A stretch of DNA of 64,000 nt from an uncultured Candidatus Pelagibacter sp. (GCA_905616395.1 CAJQSQ010000002.1:124001-188000), one strand, 5' to 3'. Shown: positions 24,601 through 34,233, numbered from the stretch's first letter. Notes: a model not told the origin generated them from the letters alone. A program made the numbers and translations.

Positions 24601-25871
24601 TTACTAACTATTTTTTGAACTTCTTTATCTGAAATTTTAAAATCGTTGCTAGTCCAGACTTCTTCTATTGCTTTTAACTTCTGCCCCAGTTCTCTTCCCT
24701 CAGGAACTTGATATTTTTCCATCAAGGTACTAGCCTTAAATGGCATGACAGGCATTTCTTTTTTTTTAAAAATTTCAATTAATTTAATTAACTTATTGTC
24801 TACTTTTTTGGATTTAAAAATTTTAAAATAAAGAACATCTAATAATGCCTCTCTACCATTAAAATAAAAAACTTTATTCAAATTTTTTTCTGAAAAAGCT
24901 GGGCTAGTATTTTTTTCTAAATTAAACTTATTTAAAAATATAAGTCTTTTTTGATTTTTTTTAGATAAATTAAATTTATAAATAAAATAATCTACATTAT
25001 CAGTTCCATCAATAATCATTAAAGATAATAAGAAAATAAAATCTACTTTAGAAAAGTTTTTTTTTGCAAAACTATTCATTTTATTAAATAGAGAAATGTT
25101 TTTAATTTGTGGAAAAATAAGATTTATAATCTCTAAACAATCCTTATCCTTGGTTAACTTTAGAAAACCATCTGATTTTAATAATTTTTGAAATTCATCT
25201 ATTAATCTTTCTGAAGAAATACTTGAAACGCCACTTAGGTTTTTTTTAATTGCTTTAATAACTTTTGGATCATGACTATGTTTGGAATAACTAAGATAAA
25301 ATCTAACATATCTTAACACTCTTAAATAATCTTCTTTAATTCTTGTTTCTACATTTCCAATAAAATTAATTTTTCCATTTTCTAAATCTTTTTTTCCATC
25401 AAATGGATCAAATAAACTTCCTTCAATATCTGCATAAATAGAATTGATAGTAAAATCTCTTCTAGAAGCATCATCTTTCCAGCTATCAGAAAACTCTACC
25501 TTTGCGTGTCGTCCATCTGTATCAACGTCTTTTCTTAGTGATGTGATCTCAAACTTTATGTCATTAATTAATGCTGTAATTGTTCCGTGTTCTATTCCAC
25601 TCTCGTAATATTTTATGTCTTTTTTAGTAAGAGCCTCGCATAGCTCTTTTGGATTTAAATTTACTGCCAAATCTATGTCGTCATATCTTTCTTTATTGAT
25701 AATTTTTCTTACACATCCCCCAACATACCTAATTTCACTATTGGTAGAGTATGAATGAATTGCTTCAAATATTTTTGAAACCTCTGTTTCTTTTTTAATA
25801 TGCTTGAAGCCTAAATTTATGTGATTAAGGTTTTGAGATCTAAAAAAAATTTTATCTAATAAGTTGTTCAT
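24597..25871 (-). CDS. cca: CCA tRNA nucleotidyltransferase
   Basis: VGGCVRKIINKERYDDIDLAVN, SRRDFTINSIYAD, LRVLRYVRFYL. Start placed at ATG 25871; the longer ORF to 25961 reads through the tRNA-Gln gene. Confidence 0.93.
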   Translation of the reverse strand: MNNLLDKIFFRSQNLNHINLGFKHIKKETEVSKIFEAIHSYSTNSEIRYVGGCVRKIINKERYDDIDLAVNLNPKELCEALTKKDIKYYESGIEHGTITALINDIKFEITSLRKDVDTDGRHAKVEFSDSWKDDASRRDFTINSIYADIEGSLFDPFDGKKDLENGKINFIGNVETRIKEDYLRVLRYVRFYLSYSKHSHDPKVIKAIKKNLSGVSSISSERLIDEFQKLLKSDGFLKLTKDKDCLEIINLIFPQIKNISLFNKMNSFAKKNFSKVDFIFLLSLMIIDGTDNVDYFIYKFNLSKKNQKRLIFLNKFNLEKNTSPAFSEKNLNKVFYFNGREALLDVLYFKIFKSKKVDNKLIKLIEIFKKKEMPVMPFKASTLMEKYQVPEGRELGQKLKAIEEVWTSNDFKISDKEVQKIVSN

Positions 25872-25874
25872 ATG

Positions 25875-25948
25875 TGGCTGGCCCACAAGGATTCGAACCT
25901 CGGATCTCTGTACCAAAAACAGATGTGATACCACTTCACCATGGGCCA
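25875..25948 (-). tRNA. tRNA-Gln (anticodon TTG)
   Basis: Minus-strand cloverleaf: acceptor TGGCCCA/TGGGCCA, anticodon arm TCTGT-TTTTGGT-ACAGA, T-loop GGTTCGAATCC, encoded CCA. Confidence 0.95.
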
Positions 25949-25980
25949 ATATTAATTTCATATATCACAAAAAAAAAAAA

Positions 25981-26826
25981 TTATATAGTTTTTGATTCAA
26001 TACACCAATGCCTAGTAAATTTTCGTTTATATTGACTGTACGCTTTTTTGCAGGCCTTTTTGGAATGAAAATAAGCCACTATTGAGGATCCTGATCCAGA
26101 CATTCTAACAAATAGAACATTAGATAAACCACTTAGGTAGGATTTAATTCTTTTAAGTTCTGGATATTTATTTAACGCAACTTTTTCAAGGTCATTGTCT
26201 AAATTTTTTAAATATTTTGCTTCAAATAATTTCAGTTTAGGGGGATTGAATTCGGGTTTGGAAAAAGAATTAACTTTTGAATAAATATATTTTGTAGAAC
26301 ATCCAAAGTTAGGTTTTGTAACCAATATATAAAATTTGATTTTATTTTTATATTTTTTGATATCTCCATTAGATAAAAGAATAGCAGATGACGGTTTTAC
26401 ACCTAAAATAACATCTGATCCTATTTCATTACTTATTTTTTTTAACTCATCTTTTTTTATTTTAATTATTTTTTTTTCGATAAAGAAATTTAATAAGCTA
26501 GCAGCGTTCATGGACCCACCTCCCATTCCTGCTTTTTGAGGGATATTTTTTATAACTTTAATTTCAAATTTTTTATTATTTAAAAGTTTTTTGTTATCTA
26601 AAATTTTTAACAATTTTGAAATGGTGTTAATTTTACTGATGTTTTTAGAAAACTTTCCAGAAAAATTAATTTTATGCTGTTTTGTGTTGCTTTCTCTTAG
26701 TGTGATTGAGTCATGTAAATCAATAAAAGAAATTAAACTTTCAATATTATGAAGCTTTGATTTTTTTCCAGTAACGTTTAGAGCTAAATTTATCTTCGCA
26801 TAAGACTTTATCTTAAAACTATTCAT
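25981..26826 (-). CDS. ispE: 4-diphosphocytidyl-2-C-methyl-D-erythritol kinase
   Basis: SYAKINLALNVTGK, IPQKAGMGGGSMNAASLL GHMP motif, RMSGSGSSIVAYF. Confidence 0.93.
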   Translation of the reverse strand: MNSFKIKSYAKINLALNVTGKKSKLHNIESLISFIDLHDSITLRESNTKQHKINFSGKFSKNISKINTISKLLKILDNKKLLNNKKFEIKVIKNIPQKAGMGGGSMNAASLLNFFIEKKIIKIKKDELKKISNEIGSDVILGVKPSSAILLSNGDIKKYKNKIKFYILVTKPNFGCSTKYIYSKVNSFSKPEFNPPKLKLFEAKYLKNLDNDLEKVALNKYPELKRIKSYLSGLSNVLFVRMSGSGSSIVAYFHSKKACKKAYSQYKRKFTRHWCIESKTI

Positions 26827-26829
26827 AAT

Positions 26830-28515
26830 TTAGGAATTTTTTAATCCCACTATTAACTTATTTTTAATAGTTTCTTTCATGGCATCTTCTGTCTCATCTA
26901 AATTTAAAACAGATTGCCAAAAATATCTTGCTTGAATTTTTCTATCCAGCTGCCAAAGAATATCACCGTAATGATCGTTAACTATTGGATCTTGTGGCAT
27001 TAATTCAACTGCTCTTTTAAGAAAATTTTCTGCCTTCTCATATTCATCAACTAAGTAATATGCCCAACCGATTGAATCAATAATATATGGATCGTTACTT
27101 CTTGCAGCATAAGCTTTTTCAAGCATTTTAAGAGCAGTATCAATTTTATGTTCTCTTTCCAGCCACGAATAAGCTAAATAATTCAAAACATAAGCATCAT
27201 CTGGATTTGCTTCAAGAGATTTCAATAAGTCTTTATCTGCTTTTATATAATCTCCAGATCTCTCATAACTTCCTCCGCGCCTATATAATATTTCAGCGTA
27301 TAAGTCGGAATTAACGTCTATTTTTAAAAGTATTTGATCGTAAAAACTTATCGCTTCAATATATCTTTTTGCATTTTTATGCATATTTGCAATATCAAAT
27401 AAAAATTTGATATTTGGGTTTTTAATTTCTTTAAATTTTTTATTGATAAAATTTAGAGATGTTTCTTGATCAGACTTTTTTAAAATAATTTGAGACTCTT
27501 TTTTTAACTTAAACCAATAATAAAATTCATGCTTTTTATCAAATATTTTGAGAGTTTTTAATGTATTGGAATAATCATCATTCAAATAATAATTTTCAGC
27601 TAATAGAGACAAATTGAAAATAAATTTAGGATTTAAATAGTTTGCTATGTTTAAGTAAAAATTTGATTTCTCATAATCATTCTGAGATGAATAGAGATTT
27701 GCTATTAGAAAAAATAGCTCACTAACAATGTCATTTGAATTAGTGCATAAGAAAATATCTTGAAAATTACCTAAGTTTTTATCTTCTATCCATTTTTTAC
27801 CTTGAGAAATTAATACTGATGAATTTAAATAATCAAAATTATTAGTAACTTTTTTTGCCTTATCATAATTATCATTCTCGATTAAATAACTGCTCAAAAA
27901 AAATACATACCTTGAATAATCAGCATCGTTTTGTGAATTAATTAATGTATTAAAATATCTCTCAGTATCTTTATCATTTAAATAACATCGTTGAAAAACT
28001 TCGTTAATAAGTGAAAAATTTCCAAATGTTTTTTTTTGCTTCATTGATTTTTTTTCTTCAAAAACTGACAAATATTGTTTGAAGGTTTCTGCAATGATTA
28101 GGGAAAGCCTATCATTGTTAATAAATTCATATGATCTATCGATATAAACTTTACTTTTTTTAAAGTTTTTTTTCTTTAAACTATCAACTGCCAGTAACAG
28201 ATTAGCCTGAAAAAAGTTAGAGTTGTTTTTTGTTGAGCTTTGTTTAACTTGATTAATTGCTTTCTTAACTTTGCTATCAAGGACTAATGAAAATACATAC
28301 CTCTCAAGATAGGCGTCATGCTGTTTTATTAATATTTTTGATGAATTAAAAAATTTTAAAGCTTCCGTATTATCTAGATTTTCATAAGCTACAATTCCTG
28401 AAAAATAATTAGACAAATACCTCGCATTAAAATCATTTAAACTGGTATTTTTTGAGTATAATGGATTCTGATAAAGTAATAATATTAAAAATAATTTAAA
28501 AAACTTTACCAACAT
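26830..28515 (-). CDS. secreted/periplasmic TPR repeat protein
   Basis: N-terminal signal-like segment; C-terminal TPRs (LEANPDDAYVLNYLAYSWLER, AVELMPQDPIVNDHYGDILWQL). Confidence 0.8.
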   Translation of the reverse strand: MLVKFFKLFLILLLYQNPLYSKNTSLNDFNARYLSNYFSGIVAYENLDNTEALKFFNSSKILIKQHDAYLERYVFSLVLDSKVKKAINQVKQSSTKNNSNFFQANLLLAVDSLKKKNFKKSKVYIDRSYEFINNDRLSLIIAETFKQYLSVFEEKKSMKQKKTFGNFSLINEVFQRCYLNDKDTERYFNTLINSQNDADYSRYVFFLSSYLIENDNYDKAKKVTNNFDYLNSSVLISQGKKWIEDKNLGNFQDIFLCTNSNDIVSELFFLIANLYSSQNDYEKSNFYLNIANYLNPKFIFNLSLLAENYYLNDDYSNTLKTLKIFDKKHEFYYWFKLKKESQIILKKSDQETSLNFINKKFKEIKNPNIKFLFDIANMHKNAKRYIEAISFYDQILLKIDVNSDLYAEILYRRGGSYERSGDYIKADKDLLKSLEANPDDAYVLNYLAYSWLEREHKIDTALKMLEKAYAARSNDPYIIDSIGWAYYLVDEYEKAENFLKRAVELMPQDPIVNDHYGDILWQLDRKIQARYFWQSVLNLDETEDAMKETIKNKLIVGLKNS

Positions 28516-28526
28516 TTGACCATTCT

Positions 28527-29258
28527 ATGTCTAAAAAAGTAATAAATCAAAATACGAATTATGACTCTGAGTTTTTAAACTCTACTGGATCTGACTTTAT
28601 TTTTGATGAAAACCCAATCAATAGACTAAAAAATACTAGTAATGATTTAAAAAAAGATCTGAGTATTCAAAAAATAGATAAAGTTAAAGAGCTTGCGGAT
28701 CTTAAAGAGCAAATAAACTCAATTAGCGATTGTAACTTAAAAAATAATTCAAAAAAGATGGTTCTAGGAGATGGAAATATTAATAGCCCAATAATGATAA
28801 TTGGTGAAGCCCCAGACGTTGAAGAAGATAATACCGGATTAACTTTTATGGGTGAAGTAGGAGATCTTTTAAAAAAAATGCTAATTGCAATAAACATTAA
28901 AAAACAAAATATTTACACAACATATGCTGTAAACTTTAGGCCTCCTGAAGATCGAAAGCCAACCTCTACAGAAATTAAAAGATATTCTCAATTTTTACAA
29001 AAACATATTTCAATAATAAATCCTAAAATAATAATTCTTATGGGTAGTACTGCTATGGAATCCTTAACTGGTTTAAATAGTAAAATTTCTATTGAGAGAG
29101 GAAAATGGAAAGAAGTAATTGTAAAGAATACAAGTTACAACGTTATCATAACTTTTAACCCCTCTTATCTTTTAAGAGCTCCTGAAAATAAAAAACATTC
29201 ATGGGATGACCTAAAAAAGATTAAACAAAAAATCTTAGAACTAAAACTAACTGTTTAA
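28527..29258 (+). CDS. uracil-DNA glycosylase family 4-like protein (divergent)
   Basis: IMIIGEAPDVEEDNTGLTFMGEVGDLLKKML, FRPPEDRKP, FNPSYLLRAP; most Fe-S cysteine positions not conserved. Confidence 0.82.
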   Translation: MSKKVINQNTNYDSEFLNSTGSDFIFDENPINRLKNTSNDLKKDLSIQKIDKVKELADLKEQINSISDCNLKNNSKKMVLGDGNINSPIMIIGEAPDVEEDNTGLTFMGEVGDLLKKMLIAINIKKQNIYTTYAVNFRPPEDRKPTSTEIKRYSQFLQKHISIINPKIIILMGSTAMESLTGLNSKISIERGKWKEVIVKNTSYNVIITFNPSYLLRAPENKKHSWDDLKKIKQKILELKLTV

Positions 29259-29818
29259 TGAAAATCTTAGCTGGTGTTGATGAAGTTGGTAGAGGAAGCT
29301 TAATCGGACCTGTTTATGCAGCAGCTGTCATATTAAATAATTCTATTAATAAAAAATTATTAAAAGATTCAAAAACTTTAACAAAAGACAAAAGAGAAGA
29401 GCTTGAAAAATATATTAAAAAAAATTCTATATGGGCTATAGGTCAGGCGTCAACTAAAGAAATTGAAAAAATTAATATATTGCATGCAAGTTTACTTGCA
29501 ATGAAAAGAGCTATTCTTAAGTTAAAAACAAAACCTTCACTTGTTTTAATTGATGGCAACAAACTGCCTGACCTAAAAAACTATAAATTAGAATATATAA
29601 TTAAAGGAGATCAAAAAATTCCAAGCATTTCTGCTGCATCAATTATTGCAAAAGTTAGTAGAGATAAATTTATTACAAAACTTTCAAAAGAATTTAATAA
29701 TTATGGATGGGATACAAACTCTGGTTATGGAACCAAAGAACATTTAAAAGCTATTAAGAAATTTGGTATTACCAAATATCATCGCAAAACATTTTCACCT
29801 ATTAGTGATCTTCTATAA
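29258..29818 (+). CDS. rnhB: ribonuclease HII
   Basis: AGVDEVGRGSLIGPVYAAAVIL, DSKTLTKDKRE, SAASIIAKVSRD, GYGTKEH. Confidence 0.97.
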   Translation: MKILAGVDEVGRGSLIGPVYAAAVILNNSINKKLLKDSKTLTKDKREELEKYIKKNSIWAIGQASTKEIEKINILHASLLAMKRAILKLKTKPSLVLIDGNKLPDLKNYKLEYIIKGDQKIPSISAASIIAKVSRDKFITKLSKEFNNYGWDTNSGYGTKEHLKAIKKFGITKYHRKTFSPISDLL

Positions 29819-29870
29819 ATATCAATAATAACAACACAAGATCTGGTTGTTTAAGAAATAATAAACACAA

Positions 29871-29922
29871 ATTGAATCCATTTAATTCAATCACAGGTTG
29901 ACCGTGGAATCCGTTTGGAGTC
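29871..29922. promoter_or_regulatory. candidate ccrM control region: inverted repeat ATTGAAT-N7-ATTCAAT plus three GANTC sites
   Basis: GAATC at 29874 and 29907, GAGTC at 29918; dyad 29871-29891 overlaps the first GANTC. Confidence 0.5.
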
Positions 29923-29939
29923 TAATTGTTTTATAGAAA

Positions 29940-31010
29940 ATGGAAAATAATTATAAAAATAAGATTATTAATGGTGACAGTCTCGAGGAATTAAAAAAAA
30001 TTCCAAGCGAAACCTTTGATCTTGTTTTTGCTGATCCACCATACAATTTACAATTAAAAAATTCTCTTACAAGACCAGACAGAAGCAAAGTCAGTGCTGT
30101 TAATGATAAATGGGATCAGTTTGAAAGCTTTAAAAAATATGACGACTTTACAATAGCTTGGCTTTCAGAATGTAGAAGGATATTAAAAAAAGATGGAGCT
30201 ATTTGGGTTATAGGAAGTTACCATAATATTTTTAGAGTAGGAACTGCAATACAGAACTTAGGTTTTTGGATTTTAAATGATGTTATCTGGAATAAGAATA
30301 ACCCAATGCCTAATTTTAGAGGAACAAGGTTTACTAATGCTCATGAAACTTTAATTTGGGCGTCCAAAAGTGAGAAGTCAAAATATACTTTTAATTATCA
30401 ATCTTTAAAATGCCTAAATGATGATCTTCAAATGAGATCTGATTGGAAATTACCTATTTGCAATGGAGCTGAAAGATTAAAGAAAAATGGTAAAAAAGTT
30501 CACTCTACTCAAAAACCTGAATCTTTATTACATAGAGTTTTACTATCTTCTTCAAACAAAAATGATCTAATTTTAGATCCATTTTTAGGGTCTGGAACCA
30601 CTGCAACAGTTGCAAAAAAACTAGGTAGAAATTATTACGGTATAGAGAAAGAAAAAAAATATTTTAAGGCAGCTGAACAAAGACTAAAAAATACGAAACC
30701 TATTGAAGATGATTTTTTAGACACTCTTAAAAATAATAGGTCTAAACCAAGAATACCTTTTGGATCATTAGTAGAGCTTGGAATAATAAAACCTGGAACA
30801 AGTATTTTTGATAATAAAAAAAAAATTATAGCAAAAATTATGGCTGATGGAAGTATCAAGCATAATCAGGCTGAAGGATCTATTCACAAGGTAGCAGCAA
30901 CCATTCTTGGAACAGAAAGCTGTAACGGCTGGACTTATTGGCATTGCAATGTAAATGGTATTAGTGTTCCAATAGATATTTTAAGACAAAGATTAATTTC
31001 TAATAGTTAA
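29940..31010 (+). CDS. ccrM: cell-cycle-type DNA adenine methyltransferase (GANTC)
   Basis: ADPPYNLQL, LDPFLGSGTTATVAKKLGRNYYGIE; C-terminal RAMA-like domain GTESCNGWTYWHCNVNG. Confidence 0.95.
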   Translation: MENNYKNKIINGDSLEELKKIPSETFDLVFADPPYNLQLKNSLTRPDRSKVSAVNDKWDQFESFKKYDDFTIAWLSECRRILKKDGAIWVIGSYHNIFRVGTAIQNLGFWILNDVIWNKNNPMPNFRGTRFTNAHETLIWASKSEKSKYTFNYQSLKCLNDDLQMRSDWKLPICNGAERLKKNGKKVHSTQKPESLLHRVLLSSSNKNDLILDPFLGSGTTATVAKKLGRNYYGIEKEKKYFKAAEQRLKNTKPIEDDFLDTLKNNRSKPRIPFGSLVELGIIKPGTSIFDNKKKIIAKIMADGSIKHNQAEGSIHKVAATILGTESCNGWTYWHCNVNGISVPIDILRQRLISNS

Positions 31011-32158
31011 TTCTTATAAATCTTACCTACATAACTATTAATAAATCTATTATTTTTAACTAAATACCTCATTAGTAAATTTCTAATAAAAATCATTAAT
31101 GGATTGGAAAAGTGAAAGACAAAGTAATTAAATTTTGATTTTCTATCAATCATCTTTGTTCTTTTAATTCTTTCTTTATTGAAATGATCATTTCCATTTT
31201 CAAAATTTTTATATAGTTCGTGAGCAACCTCAATTGATTGAGATGCACCTTGAGCAAAAGTTGGTGGAAAAGTAAAAAAAGCGTCTCCAATGATATAAGT
31301 ATTTTTATTTTTAGGCTGAAATATTTCTGTGCTCACGAATACTGGAAAGCACTTAATATCTCTTAAATTTTCGACGATATTACGACCTACTTGTTTTGAT
31401 ATTTCAAATAAAGTGGATGAAACGAACTCGTCGTTATTAAATAAACTGTAATTAGCTAATTCATTACTATTTAGTTTTTTCCTAAGAATGGCAATGAAGT
31501 TAAACTGACCATTTTGGTTAACTGGGTACACTACTGAGTGCAAATTAGACCCTAAAAATAAAGATATGCTATTATGATCAATATTCCAAAGGTCATTTTG
31601 ATCAATATTTCCCCTTACAGCAATTGAGTTAAAATAACTTGGTTTGATTTCCTTATTGGCAATTAATGATCTAGTTTTTGAAAATGCTCCATCAGATATA
31701 ATTAAATAATCACATTCTATTGATGACTTGTCTTCAAAAATTACTTTAGTAATTTCTGACTCACTTTGAACCTCAATAACTTTTTTATTAAAATTTATTA
31801 AATTACTTGGAATTTTATTTCTTAAGAAATCTATTAATGTAAACCTTTGTAAAGTCGTATACTTATCTTCATAGCTATTAAAGGCTGATATATCTAAATC
31901 GCATATTTTACTTTTATTTTTTAAAGAATAAAAATTAACTTTATTTGGAAAAAACTTTTCCTCAAAATTAATATTTTGAAAGCCAATCTTATTTAATAAT
32001 TTAACACTATTAACGGAAAGCTGAATACCATATCCTTTTTCTAAATTTACAGAGTTATTCTTTTCATAAATAGAGACCTCATAATTAGAGTTTAGTCTCA
32101 ATAAACTCGCCATATATAAACCTGAAATTCCTCCACCTATTATTGCAACCTTTTTCAT
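31007..32158 (-). CDS. FAD-dependent monooxygenase, UbiH/PHBH family
   Basis: VAIIGGGISGLYMASLL, IIGDAFFTFPPTFAQGASQSIEVAHEL. Confidence 0.82.
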   Translation of the reverse strand: MKKVAIIGGGISGLYMASLLRLNSNYEVSIYEKNNSVNLEKGYGIQLSVNSVKLLNKIGFQNINFEEKFFPNKVNFYSLKNKSKICDLDISAFNSYEDKYTTLQRFTLIDFLRNKIPSNLINFNKKVIEVQSESEITKVIFEDKSSIECDYLIISDGAFSKTRSLIANKEIKPSYFNSIAVRGNIDQNDLWNIDHNSISLFLGSNLHSVVYPVNQNGQFNFIAILRKKLNSNELANYSLFNNDEFVSSTLFEISKQVGRNIVENLRDIKCFPVFVSTEIFQPKNKNTYIIGDAFFTFPPTFAQGASQSIEVAHELYKNFENGNDHFNKERIKRTKMIDRKSKFNYFVFHFSNPLMIFIRNLLMRYLVKNNRFINSYVGKIYKN

Positions 32159-33135
32159 AAATTATGTTTAACAGATGCAAATATTTTTTTTGTAAATGTT
32201 GGTATCATGTAATTTTCTAATTTTGTTTTTTCAATCCACATACCATTTTTAGGTTTATTTTTAATATATGAAAAATCTATTGATATATTCATATTCATAT
32301 TTGACATTTTAACATTCAATTTTTTGCTAGATTTTAGCAAAGAGTCTGATTGGGTTATCTCTTTCATTGGAAAAATAAGTAAATTTTTTAAAAATTTAAA
32401 TTTATCATTTTTTATTAATAAAAGCTGATTATTATTTTTATATAAAGTTGCCAGATAAAATTTATCTATAATTTTTTTATCTTTTTTCTTAATTTCAAAA
32501 TCTTTTCTTTTAAAAGATAGGCAATTTTTAGTTATTGGACATTTATAACAGTATGGATTTTTTGGTTTACACAATAGCGCTCCTATTTCCATTAGGGCTT
32601 GAGCATAATCACTTGATCTTGACGTTTTGCCAAAAATTTTTTTTTGCTTATGAAGGTTTTCTTTTTTAATTTCCTCTTCTGTTTTTAAGTTTAAAATACG
32701 CTTTAAGACTCTCTCTATATTTCCATCTAATGGAATTATTTGCTGATTAAATGCAATAGCTGATACAGCACTTGCAGTATAATCTCCAACTCCAGGAAGT
32801 TTTTTAAGTTCTTCAAAATTATTTGGAAGTCTTCCACTGTAATTATCAATAATCATTTTTGCACTTTTTTTTAAATTTTTTGCTCTTGAGTAATAACCAA
32901 GACCTTGCCAATGTTTTAGAAGTTTAGCCTCACTCACTTTTGCAAGAGATTGAAGGTTAGGAATATCTTTTAAAAAATTATTAAAATATGGAATGACCGT
33001 TTTAACCTGAGTTTGTTGAAGCATAAATTCACTTACAAGAGTGAAGTACTCTTTTTTCTTTGCAGAACATCTGGCTCTCCACGGTAGAGATCTTTTATTA
33101 TTATCGTACCAATTAAGAATTTTTTTTGTTATCAT
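32155..33135 (-). CDS. mutY: A/G-specific adenine glycosylase
   Basis: LPWRA, EFMLQQTQVKTVIPYF, LPGVGDYTASAVSAIAF, intact CX6CX2CX5C Fe-S motif. Confidence 0.95.
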   Translation of the reverse strand: MITKKILNWYDNNKRSLPWRARCSAKKKEYFTLVSEFMLQQTQVKTVIPYFNNFLKDIPNLQSLAKVSEAKLLKHWQGLGYYSRAKNLKKSAKMIIDNYSGRLPNNFEELKKLPGVGDYTASAVSAIAFNQQIIPLDGNIERVLKRILNLKTEEEIKKENLHKQKKIFGKTSRSSDYAQALMEIGALLCKPKNPYCYKCPITKNCLSFKRKDFEIKKKDKKIIDKFYLATLYKNNNQLLLIKNDKFKFLKNLLIFPMKEITQSDSLLKSSKKLNVKMSNMNMNISIDFSYIKNKPKNGMWIEKTKLENYMIPTFTKKIFASVKHNL

Positions 33136-33149
33136 TGTTTTAAACTAAT

Positions 33150-33638
33150 ATGTCTTTTAAAAATAATATTAAGCAGGGAAATAGAAGCTTTCAAGGATTA
33201 AGATCCTTTAAAGACACTTTGCCAAAAAATATTAAAAGAATAATCAAAAAAAAGGGTCATGTATTTTCTGAAACACTTAATAACTGGAAGTACATAGTTG
33301 GAGACGATCTTTTTCAAATATGTTATCCAAAATCCTTTAAAAATTCCAATAAATTTGGAGTAAGCACTCTTCAAATAATGGCTAAGAGAGGACACGAAAT
33401 TGATTTAGAATATTCAAAAAAAATAATAATAGATAAAATGAATAGTTTCTTCGGCTATGCTGTTGTTGAAAAATTGAAATTTATAAGTTTTGATGATGTT
33501 CAAACAAAATTCAAAAAATTAGATACCAATGAAAACTATGTGACAAATATTAAGTATGCAGATAGAATTAATAGTATTAAAAATGATAAAATTAAAAAAT
33601 CATTACTTGAATTAACAAAACTATTTAAACAACGATGA
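33150..33638 (+). CDS. DUF721 / DciA-like protein
   Basis: W..IVG.....CYPKSF...GVSTLQIMAKRGHEIDLEYSKKIIIDKMNSFFGY DUF721 pattern; mutY/DUF721/dsbA/smc order. Confidence 0.75.
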   Translation: MSFKNNIKQGNRSFQGLRSFKDTLPKNIKRIIKKKGHVFSETLNNWKYIVGDDLFQICYPKSFKNSNKFGVSTLQIMAKRGHEIDLEYSKKIIIDKMNSFFGYAVVEKLKFISFDDVQTKFKKLDTNENYVTNIKYADRINSIKNDKIKKSLLELTKLFKQR

Positions 33639-34225
33639 AAAAATTAACCTCAGCATTATTTATAATATTAATAATCTTCTCTGCTAAAGCGTTTGCTGTA
33701 GATAATGAATTAATCAAAAGAATTACAGAGGGTGAAGAAAGTGCTAAAATAACAATAATTGCTTATGAGTCATTAACTTGTGGTCACTGTGCAAATTTTC
33801 ATAAAGATGTGTATCCAGAACTTAAGAAAGACTTCATTGACAAAGGGTTGGTAAGAATTGAATTTAGACATTTTCCATTAGACTTAGCCGCATTTAATGC
33901 GTCAAAAATTGCGCAATGTAATAACGATGGTAATTCAAATATTTTGAATATTTTGTACTCTGGCCAAAAAAAATGGGCTAGAGGAAAAACACCAGATGAG
34001 GCAACAGGTTATTTAAAAAAATTCTTAGAAAGTGAAAATGTGAATGTAAATTTTGAAAAATGCCTAAGCGATAAGGCTGTAGAAGATTACGTTTTAAATG
34101 ATCGAATCGATGGGGTAAAAAAATTTGAAGTTAATGCTACTCCTACGATAATAATTAATGATAAAAAGTTTGATAAAGCCTTAAATTATAAGAATTTAAA
34201 AAAATATCTGGAAAAACTGATATAA
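33635..34225 (+). CDS. DsbA-family thiol:disulfide protein
   Basis: Signal peptide; YESLTCGHCANFHKDVYPELKKDF; CGHC active site. Confidence 0.88.
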   Translation: MKKLTSALFIILIIFSAKAFAVDNELIKRITEGEESAKITIIAYESLTCGHCANFHKDVYPELKKDFIDKGLVRIEFRHFPLDLAAFNASKIAQCNNDGNSNILNILYSGQKKWARGKTPDEATGYLKKFLESENVNVNFEKCLSDKAVEDYVLNDRIDGVKKFEVNATPTIIINDKKFDKALNYKNLKKYLEKLI

Positions 34226-34233
34226 GTTAGTCC

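Noticed and set aside
25872-25961. N-terminal extension of cca from ATG 25961
   Set aside because: The extension translates the tRNA-Gln gene; homology to CCA-adding enzymes begins after ATG 25871.
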